From the NCBI GenBank assembly GCA_022494885.1, contig JAGVSM010000454.1, positions 1 to 64,000 on the forward strand: DNA of 64,000 nt. Direction: 5' to 3'. A model generated the notes under the pieces. That model ran no database searches. It had not been told where the DNA came from and saw only the letters and a program-made list of their open reading frames with translations. How positions within the stretch are numbered: the first letter of the stretch is position 1; each line of letters starts with the position of its first letter. This DNA is from Micrasema longulum (taxonomy: Eukaryota; Arthropoda; Insecta; Trichoptera; Brachycentridae). Shown here in pieces: positions 1 through 11,509 of this stretch. The position numbers and the translations under genes were made by a program.

Positions 1-2379
1 AGTATTAATTTATTTTTAAGTGCTATCTTTTACTTATTTATTACTTAATTAAACTTAATTTTATATTAATGTTTTTTACAAGTAATATAAAAAGACATTT
101 AGTGCCGTATATTTTAATTAAAAAAAAAAAAAATTAGAATATTTTTTTTTCTACTTTTTCGAACATTCAGTATTCATATATATTTTTTATGATACACACT
201 TTTAAACTCGTCTTAAAGAAAATATTTTCAAAAAAAACTATACAAAACTGTTTATTATTTAAAAACTAATTTGAAAAATTATAGAAAATATTATATTTAA
301 ATAAATGAATAAATAAGTGCCTATCTTAAATTTTGTTTTAAGGAACATGAATATAAGGCATAAAACTCAAAATGCTACTAAGACATTCATTTTGGAAGGA
401 TCCTTCAAAACAAGGTACTAAATTTCATTAGAATTTCAAAATAATCCAATTTAGATCAATATACGCAGCATCTCTGACGCTAAAATGGTTTCCATTCCGA
501 ATTCAAATGAAATCTAAATAAAAATATCCATTACTTCGCGCGCTTTTAACCGGAAATATATTCTTATCTCGCTCTGCCCCTGTTCCGCGCCCTTCACACT
601 CTAGGTACACAAGCTGTTTTATTTTTTTACGATTGCACGTCCCTGCAGCTTTATCATGTTCACTCCATTACGTTTTATTATCATATTTTCTTGACAAAGC
701 TGAGAACGTGAGATTATTTTAATGGAGAGAAAGGACGAAAGAAAGAAAGAAAAGTTTTTCCTAGCTATCTTCTCTGGGATCTTACAGAATTATCTACACT
801 TTTATTTGAATTCAGAAAAAGTTTTCAATTGTTTCAGACAAAGTGGTGTCAAGAGCTTTATGATTTATGAAATGTTTTTTTTATTATTTGAAAATTATCA
901 ACGACAATTTCACAACTCAGAAGCTGTAAGTTGTCAAAAGAATTATCTTTATACTCATGTAATTAATTAGCGCCACAGTAAAAATTAATCGCCTTTTTTT
1001 CCACGGCTAACCGTTTTTTTATTAAACGCAGTAATAGACAGTTAAATATACTCGCTACAGTGGTACACGTGATGTAAATCAAACAAACATTCAATAAAAC
1101 AAATACTGTTGGAGAGATTTAAATAAAATTTAAAATAAAAATAAAGACTAGATAGTATATATCCTTGTACATAAAAATAAAACGATTTATAAGTAACGCA
1201 AATTTAATGTAAAAAGACAGTTTCTATGTATCTTTTGATTTGTGAATCACATGTGTTAAAAATATCATGAATATTCTCAAATTTATGCTCAATGCCTACA
1301 GAGGTTTTTATAGAAATAACATAATTGTTATTCACATATTACAAAAGATACGAACATTTGTTGATTAATTTCATTTGTTTATTTTTATTTCTTTATTTAT
1401 TTAAAAAAACAAACAGTCGACAAAGATCTAATAACATTTTTTTTTAAATACGGTTTAAAGACAGACCAGCAAAGTTCTAAATAAGAATCATACATATTAT
1501 TAAATTGTGTTACAACAAAGGGAGTGTTAATGTGTATTTGTATGAAAGAAAGTGTAAATGTGTATTAGTGTGGAATTACGTATTCAGGTGTGTGTGGAGG
1601 TGAGCAAATTAAATGAAGTAAGTGAGATTGTATCACTTAGCCAGAGAGTCTTTATTTATTTTAAAATAAATTAAGGGGCATGTAAAATATATCAATAGAT
1701 GAAAAAAAGGCATTTTAGTTAGAGCAAGAACGATGGAGAAAAGAGTGTTGTGCATAGTTAGTGCTACAGACTGGCAGATGGAATAAATACTTATTTCTTG
1801 TCACGCGAAAAGTTCATTTAAGATTAATTTTGGAGAGTAAGTTAAAAGAGTATACTTTATTTAATAATTCATGTAAATAGCATAATTTAGATACAGTGCG
1901 TCTATTTTCAGGGGTAAAAATTCATTTACGGAAATCATACTGTCTTTTTAACAAAATCAAGGTACAAAAAAACTATTTTAAAAACTAAGACCAATTATAG
2001 ATTTCACATTAATTTAATATGAATACAGAAGGAGAAGGGAAAAAAATCTTAAATATATATATTTAAAATTAACTAAAAAGTGCCTACATAAAAGGGAGAA
2101 AGCATGGTATAGTTCCAACTCTACCTTCCTCCCCTCTCACTCTGCTTCCATGAACATTTATATTTATCACTTAAAAAATCACAACCAAAAATAATTTATA
2201 AGATACACAGGTAATAGACGTATATAAAAGTTAAGCGGGAGGTAAATTTAAAATATCTTTAACAGATCTGATATAACTATAGTATTTACAGTGTAATATA
2301 TCGATGTCACTAAAATTGTCATTAAAGGTAGTCTGTATTCTTCGAAGAGTGCTATTCTTCATATAATTAGTCTGTGAGC
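1..2379. other. AT-rich non-coding stretch
   Basis: No recognisable gene or domain on either strand. Short poly(A) and poly(T) runs are frequent, for example near 121-133. A somewhat GC-richer patch at about 465-605 contains CGCGCGC and a pyrimidine-rich run, and could be regulatory or single-copy. The 82-codon open frame at 722-970 has low-complexity composition and matches nothing I know, so I do not call it a gene. Confidence 0.5.
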
Positions 2380-2820
2380 ATGGAATGTCAGAGTTAAGAG
2401 AAGGTATTATAGAAGTCTAGGCATCTACAAGGTTTATGACCTATCGTTGGCTGGTTTAAGTGGTTCATGCTACACACTTTACACACTGTGTAACAAGCAC
2501 CATTCTGCCCATATTTGAACACCTATATTCCTTCAATTCTTTCATTCGTTGATGTTTGTGAAGTTATAAAAATGAAACTTTTATTTATGCGGGTAAGAAA
2601 CATCTTATTAAATTATTTCACCTTCATACTAGGTAACGCCTGAAAATTGTATTGTTTTCAATTTCTATACTTCTTCATGGACCAGGTGGATTTATCAACA
2701 ATATTTTGAGTTTGTTCAAATTTTTATAGACAATGACTATATTCAAATCCCCGGGGAGCTGTTAATATTAACATATTACAACAGAGATGAAGATAATATA
2801 GAATTCTACCATTAGCCTAT
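2380..2820 (+). repeat. Dispersed repeat R1, copy A
   Basis: One of at least six copies of a repeat in this window. Its body shares GTCTAGGCAT, then a TTATGACCT..TTGGCTGG block, then TGTGTAAC, with copies near 12.7, 25.6, 32.1, 34.6 and 36.6 kb. Here the body comes first. The module with GAGTTTGTTCAAA, TAGACAA and ACATATTACAACAGAGATG follows in the same orientation at about 2690-2800. No coding capacity is visible. The class is unknown; permuted module order suggests a tandem or circular origin. Confidence 0.7.
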
Positions 2821-3763
2821 GTTTAAAGAACTTTTTACATATTAAACTTAATAACCAAGCATTAATTATTAAAGGATTTTTTTTTAAAAGCGCCTGATGT
2901 TAAACATTAATTATCTTAGTTTGAGGTTGGTGTGGCATGACACATTTTTGCATAATACTATTCAATTTAATCGTAAAATACACAGCCTAATTTTAAAATA
3001 ATAAAGTATCGCACAATAAAAAAATAAATTTTTAAATACTTCGTTTGCATTGGTCCTCTGAAACAAGTGCAATTGAAAATAATGCAGCAATTCAGGTTTA
3101 ATCCGCCACTTGTATTGCAGGACCTCCCCTGGGAGTAGGCTCTGTAGGCCTAAAGGATTGCACCCCTAACTCCTGACCGCCTGATATATAGTACGGAGGC
3201 AAGGAGAGAAATAAAGGTGTCCTGAAGGGTGGACAAGGGACAAAGATGAAAGAGAAATAGTTGATTCTCAAAGTGTTGCTTACTTGATTTATTCATAATT
3301 CTGAAAATGGTTCTTTTTGATTACTCAAGGCAATTTCATTAAGTTTTTTACACATCGAAATTTTATATTTGTAGCACTTACTTTGTGGTTATTCATTATT
3401 ATAAACCAAACGAAACCAACTTTATTTTTTGGGTGCATTCTCCATTATACCCATTGTATTATATTTTTACTAATGATTTTTTGCCTTCGGCTTTTTAGAA
3501 ATCATAATTGACAGAAATCACACTCACGAAGGATGGGACACAAATAAAAAAAAATACTTAAACTTATTTTATCAGCATCAAATCGACTCATTAGTTGGCC
3601 CGAATTTTTTTGTAAATGATCCTTAAGATAAAAATAATTTGGTTTAATTAACTTTCATATAATTTTGAATTTTCAATCCTTATTTCTGTTTTATTTAAAC
3701 ACATTGAACCCTTTAATAAAGATACCATTCTCAAAAATTTCGAAAAAGCAATGAAATCTGTCA
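2821..3763. other. Non-coding stretch before the transposon
   Basis: Mostly AT-rich and without a recognisable gene. A composition outlier at about 3105-3240 is GC-richer and contains the interrupted palindrome CTCCCCTGGGAG. The 64-codon frame at 3317-3511 is hydrophobic low-complexity translation and probably chance. The last 40 codons, 3652-3771, are open in a phase that can continue into the LINE ORF1 remnant if the transposon is taken out (see findings). Confidence 0.45.
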
Positions 3764-3771
3764 CTGGATAT
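3764..3771 (+). repeat. Target-site duplication, left copy (CTGGATAT)
   Basis: The octamer CTGGATAT directly abuts the left terminal inverted repeat, and an identical octamer abuts the right one at 5689-5696. It fits the nTnnnnAn pattern common for hAT target duplications. Confidence 0.88.
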
Positions 3772-3908
3772 TAGGGTGTCCCAGACTATAAGGGTAATTT
3801 TTTTTACAGATTGAGACACGCATACCATCTTATTTTGTTCCATTTGACCTTAATAACTGAAATAATAAATATTATTGAAATCGAATAGCGATAACCCGTG
3901 CCGACTTG
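3772..3908 (+). repeat. Left terminal inverted repeat of the DNA transposon
   Basis: The outer 14 bp match the right end perfectly. Further in, GCATACC with a following TTTTGTT and the 16-bp AACCCGTGCCGACTTG match in inverse orientation with small gaps. Confidence 0.8.
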
Positions 3909-4055
3909 ATGTCAAAATTTGAATATAAAAGTTTGTATGGAAACCATAGGGAAATATTTTAACTTAATATTTATTTTGTAAATAAAACAATGGTACTTTG
4001 ATTATTGTATCATATTTATTATCTTTTATACATATTTATTATTTAAAGGACATTA

Positions 4056-5491
4056 TTAATTAAATTTTCTTTTTAAGGTTTGTTTTTTGCAGTCAGGATG
4101 TACTTTTTTGTGTTCTTGTACGCAACGTAATAAATATTGTTTTTGTTCCTCGTCCACTGTGATTAAACCATGAAAGTCTTGCATCAACTTAACAGCTCTT
4201 TCAGCCGTATCATTAACTGCTTTCAGTGACTGCACCTTCATTTTAGCGTGTTGAAACAAAGCATTATCAGACCACGAAGTAGGACACTCCATGAGAAAAC
4301 TGTCATCAATTTTGAGTCGCCTGAAAAAGGATCTGATTTTCATGGAAACAAAATCATCGATGTTTTTTTCAAAAAAAGGGCTGCTAAGTTCTTCTCTCGA
4401 TGGAATGTAGCATTTATTGTGGACCTATGGATTTTCTTTGGCCAAATTAGCAACTATTTTTACCTCACTTTCTTGGTTAATATCATCGTCAAATAGAGAC
4501 AAGATAGACACTTCGTCTGCTAAATACCACAATTGCTGGCAAAAATTCTGTCCAGCCGCTTTTAATAAAGTTTTGTTGACTATTTCGTATGCCTCACAGC
4601 CTCTAAAAAGCACAAGTCCTGGTAGGGCGCTTTTACCGCTAAGGTGCATTGCAGCCAAAGCTTAACATAGGATGTCACGATAAACAGGCAGACGTCCAAT
4701 AGAGCTGTTTTGTTCTTATTTGACATTTTGAATTGAGAGCTAAACAACGATATTTTTAATGAATAAATAGCTCTCGCCATCCATCTTGCTTGGTGTTTTA
4801 AAATGCAAATTTTAAATTCATTAACTTTATCTCTGCCAAGAAATATTATGCAGAGCTCTATTAACTCTCGATAGTCATCTTTTACAATTTATTTGGTCAT
4901 TTCAGTTCTGTAATACTCTAAAAATTCATCAATTTTAGAATCGTTCAGACTCGCTAGAGATTCGCTCGCTTCAGATTTCTAAGACTCGCCTTTTCCTCTT
5001 TTTTTGTCTATTGTTTGCCCACTCCAACTAAATGACCGGGTCGTCTTGGCTCTTTCTGTTTTTGTAAGAAAATCTTATCTTCATTTATCTTTATTAATTA
5101 AAGCGCATCGGCATGTGCAATATCAAACAATTTTTTTGTATTTGTAACAAACTCTTGTCGACGCTGCTCAAACGCATCTTGAGTTTTGTTTGCATCTTTT
5201 TACAAATTTCTCCAATCTTGGTATAAGGCTACAAGTTTCTTAACACAGTAAGATAAAAATTTAGTCAGTAATAATGCACTCACGAATAGTAAGATTTGCA
5301 CTTTCATTGACGCTTAAATTGACCTTGAGAATTTCAAAAAATAAAACCGCCAGCACTTGTCCATTAGAGGGAAGTTTAGAAACTGTAATTTGATGTTTTA
5401 TATCCCAAAAATATTTCCTTTTTAGAACTGCGTAACTCCACAAACATGTTGACACAACAAAAACAACGCGTTCACTAATAAAAACAAACAC
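4056..5491 (-). pseudogene. Broken transposase-like gene of an uncharacterised arthropod family
   Basis: Minus-strand coding pieces run 5491 to 4056 across several frames. In order they show: LPSNGQVLAVLFFEIL (about 5340-5390); CVKKLVALYQDWRNL followed by a stop (about 5207-5255); LFDIAHADAL followed by a stop (near 5100); HQARWMARAIYSLK (about 4750-4792); a Trp/Tyr-rich LWYLADEVSILSLFDD block (about 4480-4540); and a C-terminal 95-codon frame (4343-4056) with AERAVKLMQDFHG, EEQKQYLL and a basic end. I recall this motif order from uncharacterised proteins common in arthropods and Hydra, with no function known to me. Because the gene sits alone inside a TIR element, I infer it is the transposase. 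At least two stops and two frameshifts make this copy non-functional. Confidence 0.72.
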
Positions 5492-5559
5492 GATATAACA
5501 AGCACATTAACACTTAGTTCGCGCGCGCCGTACTATGTAAGTTCTGACAAGTTCCGATG

Positions 5560-5688
5560 CAAGTCGGCACGGGTTGCCGTGATTCAATTTACGTGAAATT
5601 TTATTTATAAGTGTTTTGACATCATTCAAACAAAATTAGAGGGTATGCATTGAAAAAAAAAAAACTTTTATTTTTCTGGGACACCCTA
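5560..5688 (-). repeat. Right terminal inverted repeat of the DNA transposon
   Basis: Read on the minus strand it begins with the same 14 bp as the left end and reaches the shared AACCCGTGCCGACTTG after about 113 bp. A poly(A) run at 5652-5664 breaks the similarity to the left arm. Confidence 0.8.
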
Positions 5689-5696
5689 CTGGATAT
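5689..5696 (+). repeat. Target-site duplication, right copy (CTGGATAT)
   Basis: Identical to 3764-3771 and directly abutting the right inverted repeat. Confidence 0.88.
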
Positions 5697-5705
5697 TTTT
5701 TATTT

Positions 5706-5733
5706 GTGGATAATCTCTCGTGGATAACCTCTC
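5706..5733 (+). repeat. 14-nt tandem duplication in LINE A
   Basis: GTGGATAATCTCTC at 5706-5719 is followed directly by GTGGATAACCTCTC at 5720-5733, 13 of 14 positions alike. It shifts the reading frame and so marks a break at the start of the ORF1 remnant. Confidence 0.8.
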
Positions 5734-6136
5734 GTCTTTTATTTCTATAATAAACTTTATATCAAACAACTTTTTTATTACCAACTGGTTTCAAACCTTT
5801 ACAAGCTTCTTTATTAAGGTATATGAAAAAGATGACGTTATCAAGATCTACCGACTTGGCCCGCTTCGTCCTGATACCACAAATGTTCGCCCAATCAAAG
5901 TTGTATTATCGAACCCGACATTGGCTACTGAATTATTTAAAAATAGGAATAAATTAAATTCCTTCAAAATAAATTTCGACCAAACACCTGTACAGCGTAA
6001 GGAATTGTTGGACCTTAGGAATAAATTAGAAACAAGAAAAGCCAATGGCGATCAAAACCTTACCATAAAGTATATTAACTCTTCCCCAAAGATTGTCAAT
6101 ACTCTTCCAAAAAACTATACAAAAAAACTACAATAA
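5720..6136 (+). pseudogene. LINE A ORF1, C-terminal remnant
   Basis: About 138 codons, open to TAA at 6134-6136. The middle reads DDVIKIYRLGPLRP, then RPIKVVLSN, then QTPVQRKELLDLRNKLE and IKYINSSPKIV. This series is typical of the C-terminal part of ORF1 in Jockey/CR1-type LINEs, an RNA-binding chaperone that coats the element RNA. No start codon of the native protein is present: the first codon is GTG inside a duplicated 14-mer. ORF2 follows at once and its coding similarity begins around 6139, so the two overlap or nearly touch. Function is inferred from the LINE family, not shown here. Confidence 0.75.
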
Positions 6137-6138
6137 AT

Positions 6139-8957
6139 CGATATTATCAAAATATTAGAGGCATAAAAACTAAATTGGATTTGCTAGCGACCACGAGTCC
6201 TACATTAAATTATGATATAGTAATTCTTACAGAAACATGGCTTGATAAAAACATAAAGTCATCAGAACTTAGTTTCCATAATTATAATATTTATCGCCTT
6301 GATCGTAATATTAACACAAGTAAGAAGTCTAGAGGAGGAGGTTTATTAATTTGTGTAAATAAAAATATGAAATCCTCTATTATTCCCTGTAAAAATGTAA
6401 GTGTTGAACAATTATTTGTTAAAGTTGAAATTCAGGGTGTCAAGTTGATTATTGGAAGTGTATATATCCCCCCTAATTCTGATTCTTGTCATTATAATGA
6501 CCATTGTGAAGATGTTGAAAGCATTTTTAGAAGATTTCCTAAGTACCAAATGTTATTAGTGGGTGACTATAATCTTCCGAGTTTTAACTGGCTACTGCAA
6601 ATGTTACTGGTGTGTTGACTATGAACTCGAGTATAGTTAGAGACATGGCCGTTTTCCTGGGTCTATCACAGTGTAACTATGTATCCAACTCAAATAATCG
6701 TTTTCTGGATTTGATTTTTTCTAACATACCCTCAATTATAGTTGACCAAAGTGTAGATGCTCTTTTACCTATTGATGCCCATCATCCACCATTAGATATT
6801 ACGATTTCCAATTTATTAATTTCTAAACTAAAACAAGTGACTACGTACAGAAATTTTTTAAGAGTCGACTTTTCACTAATTTGTAATTATTTGGAATTAG
6901 CTGATTAGAGTTTTCTTCAAGACTATGATCTAAATGACAATCTCTTAGCTTTTTATAATATTTTAAACTCTTCTATAGAGCAATTTGTACCAATTTCAGT
7001 TCAAAGGGAAAACAAATATCCAAGTTGGTTTTCTAAGGATTTGATTGATTTAATAATCTCCAAAAAAATTATGCATAAGCAATATAAAAAAACCAGATCA
7101 ATAACTGATTATATTGAATTCAATAAGATTAGGAAGTATTGTAAAAAAAACATCATTAATATGTCACAATGCATATATAAAAAAGATCGAAGATAATATT
7201 CTGACTGATCCTAAGTATTTCTGGAGATATGCTAAAATCCTAGACAATAGCGATACTGGTATTCCTAAATCTATGAGATATGGAAATAATAGGTCTAGTA
7301 ATATGCAAGATACCGTTAATATGTTCGCTGACTTTTTCTCCAATGTTTATGATGATGCCGTAACTTTAAATAACACAATGGAAAATAAATTAACTGAGCT
7401 TATTGACCTGCCTAACTTTACTATTTCTGATAAAAAATTATCAAGTTTGTAAAATCATTGGATAAACGTAAGTCTGCTGGCCCTGATGGTATTCCTCCAG
7501 TCTACATTATAAATTGTATTCATATATTAGCACATCCTATTAAAATTTTATTCAATAAGTCTTTAACTACTGGCGTATTTCCTGATATATGGAAATATAG
7601 CCACATTACACCCATATTTAAAAAGGGTAGCAAAGATGAAATATCCAACTACAGACCTATTTGTATTCAGTCTACCCTCCCTAAGTTGTTTGAAAAACTT
7701 GTACTTGATAACTTAATTATACCTTTAAAACAAATAATTGCTCCTGAGCAACATGGGTTTATTACTGGTCGTTCAACAGTCACCAATCTCATTTTGTACG
7801 AGAATTTTATTGCTAGTGCACTTCATAAGAAGCACCAGGTCGACGCTATATACACCGACTTCAGTAAAGCCTTTGACAAAGTTTGCCACTCTAACTTGTT
7901 GCAGAAACTTGGTCGACTGGGAATACGTGTTGAACTCTTAAAATGGTTCATTAGTTACTTATATAATAGAAAAATAGCAGTTAAAATAAATTCTCATATC
8001 TCCTATAGTTTTTTAGCAACAAGCGGCGTACCCCAAGGATCACACTTGGGACCTATTTTATTTTTAATTTATATAAATGATATTGTTGAAATTTTTAGCG
8101 ATGTAAAATATTTGCTTTTTGCTGACGACCTTAAACTTTATAGAATTGTAAATAATACTGATGATTGCAATACCATGCAGATGAATCTCAACAGAATTCA
8201 CGAGTGGCGCAATAAAAATAATCTTTTTCTCAATATAGATAAATGCCAGGTTATTTCCTTTTCTAAAAGTAAGAAACCTTTTATTTTCAACTATTTGTTG
8301 AACCACGCAACAATTGAAAGAGTTGATTTCATTAGGGATCTTGGCGTAATTTTTGATGATAAACTTACATTTATCAAACATATTGACAAGATTTCAAATG
8401 AGGCGCTAAGTATGTTGGGATTTATTTGTAGGGTTACTTATAAATTTGAAAGTATCGCACCAATCAAGTCACTTTATTGCTCCCTGGTTAGAAGTCGTTT
8501 AGAATATATTTCTCCAGTCTGGTCGCCCCATTATCGTGTACATTCTGATTCACTCGAGCGCGTCCAGAAGAAATTTCTAAAATATATTAATTTTAAACTT
8601 CATATTCCTGCTGCTTTATTTAATTATAATCAATTGTTGTCTTCAGCAAATCTTTTAAGACTTTCTGATAGAAGAATCCTAACTGACCTAATATTACTTT
8701 TTAAGGTGATCAATTCATTAATTGACTGTCCAGATTTGCTGGAGTTGGTGTGTTTCCGTGTACCTGGTCGACATACCCGCCACAGATCTCCTTTTTGTTC
8801 TACAAGTTCTAGAACCAACTATCACATGCACTCGCCTATCCCTAGGCTCCATAGATATGGCAATCAGTATGAGGACAAGGCTGATATATTTGGTTCTGGA
8901 CTTGATAGCTATAAAACGAGTCTGATTTCTTTTTTTATTTCGCAATATTATTCTTAA
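6139..8957 (+). pseudogene. LINE A ORF2: endonuclease-reverse transcriptase, broken
   Basis: It would nick target DNA and copy the element RNA from the nick. The endonuclease starts with YYQNIRGIKTKL, then ILTETWL (about 6212-6242), RGGGLLICV, GDYNLPSFNW (about 6561-6590), and ends with DAHHPPLDI near 6775-6800. Breaks: a frameshift near 6590, a TAG at 6906-6908, a frameshift in the A-run at 7141-7149, and another near 7447-7455. From 7458 a 499-codon frame encodes the RT: DFSKAFD (residue ~134), GVPQGS (~190), FADD (~221; 8118-8129), the thumb motif DLGVIFDDKL, and a C-terminal region with SRLEYISPVWSPHY. The RT catalytic aspartates are kept. Confidence 0.9.
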
Positions 8958-9265
8958 ACTTATCTTTATATTTAAAAATGTTTTTCCTTTTTTTTGTTTT
9001 TTTCATATTTATGTATTTATTTCGTTAATATTTTTGGTTGCTTATGTGTATTTACCTACTTGTTACTATTGTTATAGTTATGCAATTTTATAATTTTTTG
9101 TTATGTTTCTATATATGTATTTTTTTTTTTTTTCATATTTATGTTCAATATATGTTAAAGGCAATTTCTGCCGTTTATGTAAAATAAATAAATATTTTAC
9201 TTATTTAATAGAAAAAAAGAATAATAATTTGTCAAAAACTAAGAGTTTTTTATTTATTACTCTAA

Positions 9266-9343
9266 TTTCTTGCAACTGGGGGGAATAAAACCCGTGATGC
9301 CAGTTTCACAGTTAGCCGTCTAACCAACTGCGCTACGGCGGCA
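9266..9343 (-). mobile_element. tRNA-derived SINE-3, head fragment
   Basis: On the minus strand it starts GCCGCCGTAGCGCAGTTGG (A box) and about 45 bp on has GGGTTTTATTCCC (B box) followed by CAGTTGCAAG. The acceptor ends do not pair, so it is a SINE head, not a tRNA gene. It sits about 70 bp after the LINE A tail. Other members are at 11.9, 43.7 and 45.0 kb. Confidence 0.75.
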
Positions 9344-10442
9344 ATGAAATCTGGAAATTTTTTCAAAAAAAATGTTTCTTTTAAATTAATATTATTTCTC
9401 ATGGGAACATTACAGGAAGTTCTGAGAATAGATTTTTCAGAAAAAAATCGGGTTTGCGGTGGTTTGACTTTTTAACGAATGAAGAAACATTAAAACGGAC
9501 GCAGCAAACCCCGGTGACAATTGTCATCAAGCGGAAACGATAAGGTTGGCAGGTTGGCATACTGCGGATGTCTCCTGAGAGCCTTAACCACGCTTTCCTA
9601 CTTTACAAAGCATTAGGTTTTTGACGTCCTTAACGTTCGCTGCAGATTTTTTGTCGGTAGTTTTTGTCAGAACTGCTGGACGCAAACCTGACTGGCAGCC
9701 GACATAGATGCCTGGTGGCTTTTTGTGGACACTATACGCTCCAACTAGGAAGCGGACATGGAATAATGATGATGATGAACATCATAATAATTTACCCTGA
9801 GGCGTGTTTTTTTAGAAAAAGTTCTCTTAAGGTCTTTTAACTGTTATTTTATTTGTCTTTGAGGAGTTATGCATGCACAATTTTATATTGTCATTATCAA
9901 ACAAAGTTTGATATTGATCCTTTAGAAATATTTCAATATCGTTAAGATATATCAATCAAAATTCTTGTCTGTTGCATTTTACAGAAGAGTTAAACAACCC
10001 TTGGGAAGGATGGAGGGAGTCTTGATTGAATTGAGGGTTCGAAGGAACATAAAGTAATGAATATGGGACCAGCGACACCTTTGAAATCCGGGAAAACGTA
10101 AATGCCAACATATATTGCCTTTGAATACCTTTTGGTTAACTGGAATGTAGGTACTTATAAAACAACCCTTAATGAAATTATGAATTCAATAAACTTATGC
10201 GCCTTTGAAATAAGTCCGTACGTGTTTAAATCTTGCTTTAAAAATTACAGATGTTTACCAATACAGATATACAAACATATTATAACACGTTAATTGCCAT
10301 TATAACTGGCATCGTATTTTTAATATTTCATTAAAAAAAATATTTTCTTTATTATGATTTACTTTAATATATCAATTTAAGGGCCTATTTTCAGAAAGTT
10401 TTAAAACTCTCACCGTTATAAAAAGAAAATCGTTGTTTTATA
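9344..10442. other. Unassigned DNA with a possible RTE-type 3' end
   Basis: About 9640-9790 holds CTGGCAGCCGACATAG and, near the end, GCGGACATGGAATAATGATGATGATG. This resembles the GAT-repeat tail of RTE-like LINEs of moths and butterflies, but no protein motif is visible, so assignment is weak. The remainder, including the 63-codon frame at 10102-10293, shows nothing I can support. Confidence 0.35.
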
Positions 10443-10443
10443 G

Positions 10444-10511
10444 TGGGGTTTTAAACTTCAGATCTCTGATCTGTGAGTCCGCAAACTTACCACATGACGA
10501 CAACCCGGTTA
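10444..10511 (-). mobile_element. tRNA-like SINE-5, copy 1
   Basis: Minus strand: CCGGGTTGTCGTCATGTGG, then GCGGACTCACAGATC, ending near AGTTTAAAACCCCAC. It aligns with copies at 29.4 and 52.4 kb in the same order. The A and B boxes are degenerate. Confidence 0.55.
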
Positions 10512-11509
10512 CATAATGAATGAAAAATCAGACTCTTGATGTCAAATCCTTTTTTTTAAAATGTTAATATACATTGAAGATAAAAATAAGGTTCCGAGTC
10601 TTTATTTGCATTTTATAGTGCACAAGGCATTGTATTGGTATAATAATCGCAACGTATCTTAAACTTTTTGCCATATAATTGCTTTTTGTGGAGTAACTCG
10701 ACCTTCTGGTCTGTTGTAGTGCATTAATTAATAAAAAAATGAAGGTCATACAATCAGCACTGATGGTGTTGTCAAGCTTAAAAGAACGCTCGCTCATCTA
10801 TTTATGTCATTGGTCGGGGGGAATTGGGAGGTATTTATTACTGTTGAAGAAATAGAAAAATCGTGGGGAAAAATATATGTGTTTAGTTTATGTTTAAGCG
10901 CTAATAATATTATGTGTTCAAAAAAAAAAACAGTGAGTTTTATAATAAATAAATAAAAAATATAAAAGTTAATTAAACTTTTGGCTAACGAAGTTTAAAA
11001 AAAATCGATTTCAGTATTAAAAAAACACTTTCCGGTCTCAGTTTAGTGTGCAGACACTAGTTAAACAGGCAATGATACAACAAAACAAAAAATATGTATA
11101 TATTTAACGTATGTATATTTTCTTTACATGTGCGAGTATTATCTGTTATTGTTTGTGAACTTTGTCACTAAACGAATAAGATACAGAAACAAATAATACA
11201 CCTAATGTGTCAGTCTTAGGTATAAGAAAATATATGTATGTGTTTAAAATATTTATATTCAGGAAAAATAAAACAAAATCGAATAGGCGAAATATTTGAT
11301 ATACATAAACATATGTCTGAAGTTCAATTTTCGAAAAGTTTTAAAATCATTTCTACTATTGGCATTTGTACGGACAGATGACATTTACAAAAGTTCTTAT
11401 TTTCTGTAACGAAAACGTTCAAGATACGTTACAGTTGGTGTACAAATGTAGTGTTCTTTGCACCATTTGGCGTGGAAAAGAAATGATGACTTATTGAAAA
11501 CGTTTTGTT
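10512..11509. other. Unassigned AT-rich DNA
   Basis: No gene or repeat recognised. The 77-codon minus frame at 10564-10797 has no known motif. Confidence 0.4.

Larger units (their letters stand above)
3772..5688 (-). mobile_element. 1.9-kb TIR DNA transposon, hAT-like, with decayed orphan transposase-like gene
   Basis: The ends are the perfect 14-bp inverted repeat TAGGGTGTCCCAGA (3772-3785 and 5675-5688). An imperfect inverted repeat extends to about 130 bp at each end. It includes a perfect internal inverted match, AACCCGTGCCGACTTG, at 3893-3908 and its complement at 5560-5575. The element is flanked by the 8-bp duplication CTGGATAT. An 8-bp duplication with a TAGGG terminus is typical of hAT, though Zisupton and other 8-bp groups are not excluded. 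One gene-length minus-strand coding region, broken by stops and frameshifts, fills the interior. The structure is seen directly; superfamily assignment is inference. Confidence 0.85.
5697..9196 (+). mobile_element. LINE A, Jockey/CR1-like non-LTR retrotransposon, most intact in the window
   Basis: Order: end of ORF1, apurinic-type endonuclease, reverse transcriptase, 3' UTR, and a terminal stem GGCA..TGCC followed by GTTTATGTAAAATAAATAAAT near 9158-9196. The element lacks its 5' part. Either it was truncated on insertion or the DNA transposon now ending at 5688 interrupted it. The 3' UTR is T-rich. A tRNA-derived SINE lies just downstream. It uses a few frameshifts and one stop, so it is dead but younger looking than other LINEs here. 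Confidence 0.9.

Noticed and set aside
722..970. 82-codon open frame
   Set aside because: Low-complexity Phe/Lys/Asn-rich translation, no motif, expected by chance in AT-rich DNA.
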